Shown: positions 8,188 through 15,331 of the stretch, piece after piece
Position numbering within the stretch: position 1 is the stretch's first letter
Layout of the letters: the number at the start of each line of letters is the position of its first letter
Source: Sphingomonas sp. Y57
GTDB lineage: Bacteria > Pseudomonadota > Alphaproteobacteria > Sphingomonadales > Sphingomonadaceae
Direction of reading: 5' to 3'
NCBI RefSeq assembly: GCF_001015195.1
Contig: NZ_LDES01000052.1
Location: 1 to 64,000 of the forward strand
DNA: 64,000 bases
Made by a program: the position numbers and the translations under genes
The notes under the pieces: model-generated
Seen by the model: only the letters and a program-made list of their open reading frames with translations
Told to the model about the DNA's origin: nothing
The model's database searches: none

Positions 8188-8577
8188 TTGCCTGACTTGC
8201 CGACCATCGCGATCGTGGACGATGACGAGGCGGTGCGTGAAGCTCTTGGAGACCTGCTGATGGTCGCGGGGCTCACTTGCCACACATTTGCGGGAGCAGC
8301 ATCGTTTCTCGCTGCGCGGACAACGTGCCAGTTCGATTGTCTTGTCACCGACATCCGCATGCCGGACATGAGTGGCATCCAACTCATCGAACACCTTCGC
8401 GACGAGGGCGCCGACCTGCCGATGATCGTCCTTTCGTCGGTGCTCGACCAGCAATCGCGTGAGTACGCCCTTTCACTCGGAGTCCGGGCCTGGTTTACCA
8501 AGCCCGTCTCGGACGAGCAGCTCCTTGGCGCCATCGCAGCGGCCATCGAGGATCCGGGGCTGGGCCACCGGCAATGA
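8188..8577 (+). CDS. Stand-alone receiver-domain response regulator
   Basis: A 129-residue single receiver domain without output domain: IAIVDDDEAVREAL, phosphoacceptor Asp55 in CLVTDIRMPD, conserved Ser and WFTKPVSD lysine. The best start is TTG 8188, preceded by AGAGAGGA (8171-8178); no ATG or GTG in frame gives a normal N-terminus. Single-domain receivers usually act as phosphate sinks, phosphorelay shuttles or competitors. It overlaps the kinase gene by 4 nt, so the three signalling proteins are made together. Confidence 0.85.
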   Translation: MPDLPTIAIVDDDEAVREALGDLLMVAGLTCHTFAGAASFLAARTTCQFDCLVTDIRMPDMSGIQLIEHLRDEGADLPMIVLSSVLDQQSREYALSLGVRAWFTKPVSDEQLLGAIAAAIEDPGLGHRQ

Positions 8578-10670
8578 CCGCCGCGCCAGGCGATCTCCGA
8601 TGTTACGATCGGTCGAGGATCGCCGAGCTCGCGTCGGAGAGCATCATCATTTTCGACTCGGACCGGAGAGTGCGTTACTGGAACCCGGCGGCGGAACGGC
8701 TTTTCGGTTGGCCTTTCCTCGCCATGCAGGGTTCCGAGATCACCGATCTGTCGCCATCGCCTGCCGAAGAACAATGTGCGTGGTCGCAACTTGTGCAGGA
8801 AGGCTGGTGGCAGGGCCGCGTCTGCCGACGCGCGCGCAATGGTCGAGTCGTTGTTGCCGATGTACGGCGTCATCTGCGCTATGATGAGACGGGAGCGCAT
8901 CACGATACCATCGAATTCGCGCGGCCCGCAACCGAGGCCGAAGGCGCGGATGCCGAAGTCGGGCCGGTCCCCGATGAAATAATGGCCGCGAGCTGGGAAA
9001 TCGACATCTCGCCGGCGTTGGAGATTGTCGCCCGGCTCGGCGCACGCGCGAGCCTCGCCGGTGACGGTGAACGCGAGAAGCTCTGTTTGCGTTTGGTGGA
9101 GTGCGCCCGGATAGTGGAAGTGAACGAGCGCACCGCGCGCCTCGTTGGCGGCAACCGCGGACGTGCGCTGATGGCCGGGCAATCGGTAGCGGCATTCTGG
9201 CCGGTTGAAAGCCGGGCGATCCTTGCCGAACTCATTCTCGAGGCGTTGGCCGCGGAGCCCGGAACGACCTGCAGCCGTCGTCTCGCGTCAGACGGCATCT
9301 TGCGGGATCCGCTCGTCAGCGTCTGGCGCGCGGGTCCGGAGCGGCCGGCGCGCCTGTTCGTGGCGGTGAGCGGCGCCGCCGACGATGACCGGTCCTACCT
9401 GTTCCTGCGGGCCAGCGAAGCGCGCTACCGCAAGCTGGTCGACTATATGCCAGTCGCCCTCTGGCAGGTCGATGCGAGCCATATGGGAAAGATCTACGCG
9501 CAACTGCGGGCGGACGGAGTCGTCGACTTCGAGCGCTATCTCGAACAGCATCCCGAACTGGTCGAACGGGCCGCGAGCACGGTTCCGGTCACCGATGTCA
9601 ATCGCCGAGCGATTGAACTCGTGGGGGGCGCGGGGGTTCACGACCTTACGCGGCCCGTCGGTTACCTTTTCTCAGAAAGTCCCGCCTCACTTCGCCGGGT
9701 GATGATCGGTCGGTTCACCGGTCAGAAGAATTACAACGAACTCATGAAACTGCGCACCTTGGACAACCGCGTGCTCGACGTGTTGTTCTCGGTCACCTAT
9801 CCGGAGCCGCGCGTCGAACTCGATACCACCATCTTCAGCTTCGAAGACGTGACCGACCGTCTGCGCATGGAGACGCAGCTGCGCCAGCTTCAGGCCGATT
9901 TCAGCCATGCGGCGCGCGTTTCGATGCTCGGCGAGCTCACCAGCTCCATTGCACATGAGGTCAACCAGCCGCTCGCTGCCATCGTGACCAATGCCGAAAC
10001 CAGCCTGCGCTGGCTGGCGCATGACGATCCCGATACCGGCAAGATCGCCCAGCTGACCGAAAGAATTGCGGCGAGCGCACGGCGCGCGGACAACATTGTA
10101 CAGCGCGTGCGTCGCATGGCGGTCAAGCAGACACCCGACCCCGTCGAGCTGCCGTTCAACGAAATCCTGCAGGAAAGCCTGCTATTCGTGCGTCACGAGA
10201 TCGAGACGCGCTCGGTTCGCGTATCGACGTCCTATGCGCGCGGATTGCCGCGGGTCGTCGGCGACCGCATACAGCTCCAGCAGGTGATCGTGAACATGCT
10301 CATCAATGCGGTGCAGGCGGTTGAGGATCGCGATGAAGCAGAGCGCGAAATCGCGATCGCCACGGGGAGCGACGAAAAGGGCAATCCTCTGTTCACCCTG
10401 CGCGATCGTGGACCCGGTATTGCCGCCGATCATCTCGATCACATCTTCGATGGTTTCTTCACGACGAAGGCGCAGGGGATGGGGATTGGCCTGGCGATCT
10501 GCCGATCGATCGTCGAGGCTCATGGTGGTGCGATTTCGGCATCGAACCGTCCCGGGGGTGGAGCCGAGTTTCGCGTCGTGCTGCCTCGCGCCGGAGACTA
10601 TATGGCGGTCGAGCCTGTTGTCGGAAATGTGCACCGAGGTTTCGGCGGGAACGCGCTGAATGCGACCTGA
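8574..10670 (+). CDS. PAS-domain sensor histidine kinase (FixL-like, soluble)
   Basis: A 698-residue kinase without obvious membrane segments. A first PAS domain spans about 15-75 (SESIIIFDSDRRVRYWNPAA), an uncharacterised segment about 135-275 follows, and a second PAS-like region spans about 280-425 (RYRKLVDYMPVALWQVDASH). The HisKA H-box SIAHEVNQPLAAI has phospho-His461; the ATPase domain carries NMLINAVQAV, DRGPGIAADH and GMGIGLAICR. The H-box HEVNQPL type is shared with the 897-residue kinase at 15332. No heme-binding histidine can be assigned with confidence. It probably phosphorylates the FixJ-like protein and/or the single receiver. Confidence 0.93.
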   Translation: MTAAPGDLRCYDRSRIAELASESIIIFDSDRRVRYWNPAAERLFGWPFLAMQGSEITDLSPSPAEEQCAWSQLVQEGWWQGRVCRRARNGRVVVADVRRHLRYDETGAHHDTIEFARPATEAEGADAEVGPVPDEIMAASWEIDISPALEIVARLGARASLAGDGEREKLCLRLVECARIVEVNERTARLVGGNRGRALMAGQSVAAFWPVESRAILAELILEALAAEPGTTCSRRLASDGILRDPLVSVWRAGPERPARLFVAVSGAADDDRSYLFLRASEARYRKLVDYMPVALWQVDASHMGKIYAQLRADGVVDFERYLEQHPELVERAASTVPVTDVNRRAIELVGGAGVHDLTRPVGYLFSESPASLRRVMIGRFTGQKNYNELMKLRTLDNRVLDVLFSVTYPEPRVELDTTIFSFEDVTDRLRMETQLRQLQADFSHAARVSMLGELTSSIAHEVNQPLAAIVTNAETSLRWLAHDDPDTGKIAQLTERIAASARRADNIVQRVRRMAVKQTPDPVELPFNEILQESLLFVRHEIETRSVRVSTSYARGLPRVVGDRIQLQQVIVNMLINAVQAVEDRDEAEREIAIATGSDEKGNPLFTLRDRGPGIAADHLDHIFDGFFTTKAQGMGIGLAICRSIVEAHGGAISASNRPGGGAEFRVVLPRAGDYMAVEPVVGNVHRGFGGNALNAT

Positions 10671-10974
10671 TCGACGGCCGGCCATTCGCAGTGTCGCCTG
10701 GGCGGCCGCGCAACCCCGGCCCCGAGGGGGACCTGGCTCGAACAGGATCCGGCAAGACAGGCCCGAGCCCTTGCGCTCCGCGACGCAGAATGGCTTCGAC
10801 CGACCCGCGGGGCCGAAGGCAGGCTTCGAGTGCGCATGGAAAGCTGGACCTTGGTAGGGGGTCGGCCTGCCCTCGGTAGGGGTGCGAGGATGCTTTGACG
10901 CGATAGCTCGTAACGCCCGTCGCCGGCATGACCGGGCTCGCGACAACAGATCAGCGAGCGTCGAGGACGGACCA
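10671..10974. promoter_or_regulatory. Gap before efflux operon with two GGTAGGGG direct repeats
   Basis: No gene is recognised. Two identical octamers GGTAGGGG start at 10853 and 10875, 22 bp apart, i.e. two helical turns on the same face of the helix, about 95 bp before the chosen start of the efflux operon. Such phased direct repeats are typical of response-regulator sites, and a FixJ-family regulator is encoded 3 kb upstream. The connection is an inference. Confidence 0.4.
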
Positions 10975-12018
10975 TTGAGCGCAGCGGCAACCCCGAGAAA
11001 GTTCACCGTTCCCCGGCGTAAGGCGGTCGGCATTCTGCTTGTACTCATTGCCATTCTCTCGGTCGTCCTCTGGGCATGGGCGAATGCCCGTGGGGCGGCA
11101 TCGACGGACAATGCTTATGTGCGCGGCGACATCACCTCCCTCGCACCGAAGGTCTCGGGCTACGTCACCGCCGTCGCAGTCACAGACAACCAGGCAGTCG
11201 AAGTCGGCGACCTTCTGTTCCGGATCGACGATCGCGACTATCGCGCCAAGCTTGCGCAGGCTGACGCAAATGTTGACGCGGCCCGGGCCCGGCTCGCCCA
11301 TGTTGCAGAGGAAGAAGCGCTCCAGCATGCACTGATCCGCCGGGCCGACGCCCAGCGTCGCGCGGCGGTCGCCGACCTCGAACTCGCCAGGAAGGCGCGC
11401 GCGCGGCGCAGCGGCCTCGTCGACGGCGGCGCGGTGAGCGAGGCCCAGTTCGATGAAGCCGATGCAGGGCAGAACCGCACCGAGGCCGGGGCCGCCGCCT
11501 CGGCCGCAAGCGTCGAAGCCGAGCGCCGGAAGCTCGGCGTGCTGGCGGCGCAGCGCGACATCGCGGCGGCCGCCTTGGCGCAGGCCGAAGCCGTGCGCGA
11601 CCTCGCGCGGATCGATCTTGAAAACACCGAGGTGCGCGCTCCGATCGCGGGCATCGTCGGCAATCGGCAGGTGCGCGTCGGCCGCCTCGTCGCGCCCGGC
11701 ACCCCGCTTCTCGATATCGTGCCGGTCGACGCGGTCTACGTCGTCGCCAATTTCAAGGAGACGCAGCTCGCGCATATCCGGCGGGGACAGCGGGTGCGCG
11801 TTGCAATCGACGGCTATCCCGACGTGGCGATCGCCGGCGTCGTGGACAGTTTCGCGCCCGGTAGCGGCACGGCGTTCGCGCTCATCCCCACCGGCAACTT
11901 CGTCCGTGTCGTCCAGCGTGTCCCAGTAAGGATCCGCCTCGTCCGCAACCCTATCCCGGGCCGGCTCGTGCCGGGTCTCTCGGCGCGGGTCGAGATTCTC
12001 CGCGACGGCGAGTCGTGA
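10975..12018 (+). CDS. EmrA/HlyD-type membrane fusion protein
   Basis: A 347-residue inner-membrane-anchored periplasmic adaptor. One transmembrane helix lies near residues 18-38 (AVGILLVLIAILSVVLWAWA). It is followed by the EmrA signature TDNAYVRGDITSLAPKVSGYV, a long alpha-helical hairpin rich in Ala, Arg and Glu, and the second lipoyl half APIAGIVGNRQVRVGRLV. Start TTG 10975 is chosen because GAGGACGG lies just upstream; ATG 10882 would add 31 arginine-rich residues. It overlaps the MFS gene by 4 nt. EmrA proteins link an MFS pump to an outer-membrane channel for export of hydrophobic toxins. Confidence 0.9.
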   Translation: MSAAATPRKFTVPRRKAVGILLVLIAILSVVLWAWANARGAASTDNAYVRGDITSLAPKVSGYVTAVAVTDNQAVEVGDLLFRIDDRDYRAKLAQADANVDAARARLAHVAEEEALQHALIRRADAQRRAAVADLELARKARARRSGLVDGGAVSEAQFDEADAGQNRTEAGAAASAASVEAERRKLGVLAAQRDIAAAALAQAEAVRDLARIDLENTEVRAPIAGIVGNRQVRVGRLVAPGTPLLDIVPVDAVYVVANFKETQLAHIRRGQRVRVAIDGYPDVAIAGVVDSFAPGSGTAFALIPTGNFVRVVQRVPVRIRLVRNPIPGRLVPGLSARVEILRDGES

Positions 12019-13604
12019 CCGTCGCAGATCGCCCCGGCGCACGCGCACCTGCGGGCGCGTCCTGGCTGGTCGTCGGGATTGTCATTGCCAGTTTGACCGA
12101 GGCGATCACGGGAACGGTGCTCGCGCTCGGGCGTGGCGACGTCATGGGCGATATCCATGCGACACCCGACGAGATCGCCTGGCTCGATATCGCCTACACC
12201 GCGATGAAGCTCATCGGCTTTGCGGCTGCGCCATGGTTGCTCACGCGCATCGACGCCCAGCGTGCGTTGCTGGCGGCGACTGCGTCGATGGGGCTTGCCG
12301 CGATGTTGGCGGGCTTTGCGGCACGGCTCGACCTTCTGATTGCCCTTCGCCTTGTCCAAGGGCTGGCAGGCGCAATTCTGCTGGTCAGCGGGCAAGCGCT
12401 TCTGTTCTGGCGTTATGCCCCGGAGCGACAGCCGGTTGTGCAGGCGATTTTCGCGATGGGCGCAGTGGTGGCGCCGGCGACGCTCATGCCCGTGCTCCAG
12501 GGTTGGCTGATCGATGCGCATGACTGGGCGTGGATATTCTTCCTGGTGCTGCCCCTCGCCGTTGTTGCGATCGGCTTCATGATGTTCAGTGAGCCGATCC
12601 CATCACCTGCACTGGAGCGACGCGCCCTCGACGCCTTGGGCTTGGGCGCACTCGCGCTCGCCCTGTTCAGCACGGTGTGGCTCCTCTCGCAGGGGAGCCG
12701 CTGGGACTGGCTCGAGGACAGACGTGTCGGGGAGGTGCTCGTACTTGCCGCGCTCGCCTTTCTCTTCGTCGCGAACCGCCAGCGTCGTGCGCGCGCGCCG
12801 CTTCTCGACCTTGCGCTGTTTCGCAGCGACGACTTCGCTTTTGCATTTGTCGTCAGCTTCGTGGCCGGCGCGGCGCTGTTCGGCAGCGCCTTCCTGATTC
12901 CGACCTTCGCACTCACGGTGCTCCATGTTACGCCCACCGAGGCCGGCGCGCTGCTTCTGCCGAGCGGCCTGGTCTTTGCGGCAACGCTCTTCGCTGCAGC
13001 GCTGCTCATGCAGCTTCGGCGCGTTCCGCCCGTCGCGACCGTGCCCTTCGGAATCCTGTCGATGATGATCGCCATGTGGATGCTCTCGGGCTCGACACTT
13101 GAGAGCGGACCGGATGAGATGATGGTCGCACTGCTGCTCCGGGGCCTTGGACTCGGCTGCCTGTTCCTCTCGATCACGCTGATCGCATTCGCGCGCCTTA
13201 CGCCGGCTCATCTCGCTTTCGGCATCGGCATCTTCAACATGGGACGACAACTCGGGGGCCTGATCGGAGTCGCCGGGCTCCAGACGATGATCGACCATGA
13301 GGCGGCCAACAGCCGCGCTGTCCTCGGAGCGGTGCTGACGCCGGGGTCGCAGGCGCTGGCGGATCGCCTCGCCGAATATTCCGCATTGCTGGAGGGACGG
13401 GGCATGGATCCGGGGCCCGCGATGGCCGCAGCGCGCGCCCTGCTTGCGCGGTCGCTCGCAGGTCAGGGAACCGTCATCGCTTTCAATACTGCCTTTGCCG
13501 CCGTCGCGCTGATGTTCGTCGCCGCCGTTCCCGTCATCATCGCCGTCAAGGTCGCGCTTGCGCGCAACGCCGCGCGGCGGTCGACCGCGGGATCGGCGGC
13601 ATGA
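12015..13604 (+). CDS. DHA2-family MFS drug exporter (EmrB-like)
   Basis: A 529-residue protein with about 14 hydrophobic segments, the size and layout of DHA2/EmrB proton-driven multidrug exporters. Starts at GTG 12015, overlapping the adaptor gene. The region RLVQGLAGAILLVSGQALLFW corresponds to the motif C/DHA2 area, and a second half begins near residue 265. It functions in the inner membrane with the EmrA-like adaptor and the NodT-type channel encoded on either side. The substrate is unknown. Confidence 0.92.
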   Translation: MTVADRPGARAPAGASWLVVGIVIASLTEAITGTVLALGRGDVMGDIHATPDEIAWLDIAYTAMKLIGFAAAPWLLTRIDAQRALLAATASMGLAAMLAGFAARLDLLIALRLVQGLAGAILLVSGQALLFWRYAPERQPVVQAIFAMGAVVAPATLMPVLQGWLIDAHDWAWIFFLVLPLAVVAIGFMMFSEPIPSPALERRALDALGLGALALALFSTVWLLSQGSRWDWLEDRRVGEVLVLAALAFLFVANRQRRARAPLLDLALFRSDDFAFAFVVSFVAGAALFGSAFLIPTFALTVLHVTPTEAGALLLPSGLVFAATLFAAALLMQLRRVPPVATVPFGILSMMIAMWMLSGSTLESGPDEMMVALLLRGLGLGCLFLSITLIAFARLTPAHLAFGIGIFNMGRQLGGLIGVAGLQTMIDHEAANSRAVLGAVLTPGSQALADRLAEYSALLEGRGMDPGPAMAAARALLARSLAGQGTVIAFNTAFAAVALMFVAAVPVIIAVKVALARNAARRSTAGSAA

Positions 13605-15037
13605 GGTTCTCTGCACCTGGCGGATGGCATCTGCCGGCAATCCTGGGAGCCCTTGCCCTCCCCGGCTGTACCGTCGGCCCCGATTACACGCCGCCGACAT
13701 CAGCGGTCAGCGAAGCGTGGATCGGTGCGGTCGATCCCGGTACGGTCGACGCCGCCTGGTGGCGAGCGTTCGACGATCCGATACTCAGCGATCTTGTCGA
13801 TCGCGCGATCGCGGGGAACAGGGACCTCGCCGAAGCCGAAGCGCGACTTCGCGAAGCGCGCGCAATACGGGATGCCGTTCGTGGTCGGGCGATGCCCCAG
13901 GCGGGAGCGGCGGGAGCCGCGACGCAGAACCGGCTCAGTGAAAATGGACAGCTTCCCGTCGGCAAGGTGCCCGGACTTGGACGCGATCTTTCGATCTTCG
14001 ACGGTGGCTTCGATGCCTCATGGGAGATCGACCTGTGGGGTGGTACGCGCCGCGCCGTCGAGAGCGCAGAAGCGCGCGCCGAAGCGGTCGAGGAGGCTCG
14101 GCGCGGCGCCGTGATCCAGGTCATCGCCGAAGTCGTACGCGCCTATATCGATCTGCGTGCGGCGCAGGCGCTAGCCGCCAATGCGGCGACCGAACTCGCG
14201 GCGCAGCAGCATATCGCGCGCCTCGTCGCGGATCGGCTGCGGGCGGGGCTTACTTCCCGCGCGGATCTGACCCGTGCCGAAACGCTTGCGCACGCAACAG
14301 CCGCGAGCGTCCCGTCATTCCGCGCCGCGGCCGATGCCGCGGCCTTTCGGCTTGCCCTTCTCGTCGGGGAGCCGCCCGAACGGCACTACGAGCGCCTGCG
14401 TGCGGAGCGCCCCCTCCCGTCGGCTCGCCGAGAGGTGCACGCCGGTCTCCGCTCCGATCTGCTCCGTCGGCGGCCCGACATCCGCCGTGCGGAACGCGAG
14501 CTCGCTGCCGCGACCGCAGACATCGGGGTTGCAACGGCCGAGCTCTTCCCGCGTCTTTCGCTGCTGGGCGGGGTCGGATTCCAGGCGCGCGAGGCGGGCG
14601 ATCTCTTGTCGGGCGACAGCCTGCGCTTCCAGGTCGGACCGGCGCTGCGCTGGCCGCTGTTCTCCGGCGGGCGCATCCGGGCGCAGATAAGGGCGGCCGA
14701 CGCGCGCGCCGATGCGGCGCTTGCCCGCCACGAACGCGCGATTCTCGCCGCACTCGCCGACAGCGAAACCGCGATCAATCGCTTTGCTGCGGCGGGTGAG
14801 GTCCGCGCCGAACGCGAAGCGGCCAGCGTCTCGGCAGCGGAAGCCGTCCAACTTGCGGGCCGCCGGTACAGGGCCGGCGAGGAGGATATGACGGCCCTTC
14901 TCCAGGCACAGCTTGCGCAACAGGCGGCGGATCGGGCGAGAGTTGAAGCGCGGGCGGCCGAATTGAAGCAGCTCGCTGCGCTCTACAAGGCGCTCGGCGG
15001 CGGGTGGGAAACCGCCGGCACTCCCGCCGAGCGCTGA
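13601..15037 (+). CDS. NodT-family outer-membrane efflux lipoprotein
   Basis: A 478-residue outer-membrane factor. The N-terminus has a lipobox ending in Cys23 (GALALPGC), then GPDYTPP and AWWRAFDDPILSDLVDRAI, the classic start of NodT/OprM proteins, followed by two coiled repeats (residues about 60-250 and 270-460). It forms the trimeric exit duct of tripartite pumps. It overlaps the MFS gene by 4 nt, so the complete EmrA-EmrB-OMF pump is made from one transcript. Confidence 0.94.
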   Translation: MRFSAPGGWHLPAILGALALPGCTVGPDYTPPTSAVSEAWIGAVDPGTVDAAWWRAFDDPILSDLVDRAIAGNRDLAEAEARLREARAIRDAVRGRAMPQAGAAGAATQNRLSENGQLPVGKVPGLGRDLSIFDGGFDASWEIDLWGGTRRAVESAEARAEAVEEARRGAVIQVIAEVVRAYIDLRAAQALAANAATELAAQQHIARLVADRLRAGLTSRADLTRAETLAHATAASVPSFRAAADAAAFRLALLVGEPPERHYERLRAERPLPSARREVHAGLRSDLLRRRPDIRRAERELAAATADIGVATAELFPRLSLLGGVGFQAREAGDLLSGDSLRFQVGPALRWPLFSGGRIRAQIRAADARADAALARHERAILAALADSETAINRFAAAGEVRAEREAASVSAAEAVQLAGRRYRAGEEDMTALLQAQLAQQAADRARVEARAAELKQLAALYKALGGGWETAGTPAER

Positions 15038-15170
15038 CGCCGTGACGCTATACCTTGGCACAGATGCGACAACGGTGCTCTCATCCTATCATCGGATGCT
15101 GGATGCGGCACAGTCAACGACATGACGGTTCTCGGGCGGCTCATTGGCCTCGGCGGTAGTCGCCATGCTT

Positions 15171-15251
15171 GCCGGCAGGTCGGCGACCCGGAGCGAGCCT
15201 GACTCCGCCCGACCAATCGGGCCGAGCGTCGGCCTGCCGGCCGGAGGCTCG
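15171..15251 (+). other. Possible branched RNA structure upstream of the five-PAS kinase
   Basis: The 294-bp gap 15038-15331 has no gene but a striking fold. Outer arms at 15171-15185 and 15227-15241 match at 13 of 15 positions. Inside are CGGAG/CTCCG (15189-15193 with 15203-15207) and CCCGA-CCAA-TCGGG (15208-15221), making a three-way junction. CTCCG and CGAGC of the first hairpin can instead pair with CGGAG (15242-15246) and GCTCG (15247-15251), so two folds exclude each other. This could be a leader attenuator or a GC-rich coincidence. Confidence 0.4.
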
Positions 15252-15331
15252 CGTGCGGGCTCGGCAAACCCCATGGGTCCGGTCCGTTGGCGCCGGCATG
15301 CATATTGCCAAGATTGGAAGGGGCGGTGTCA

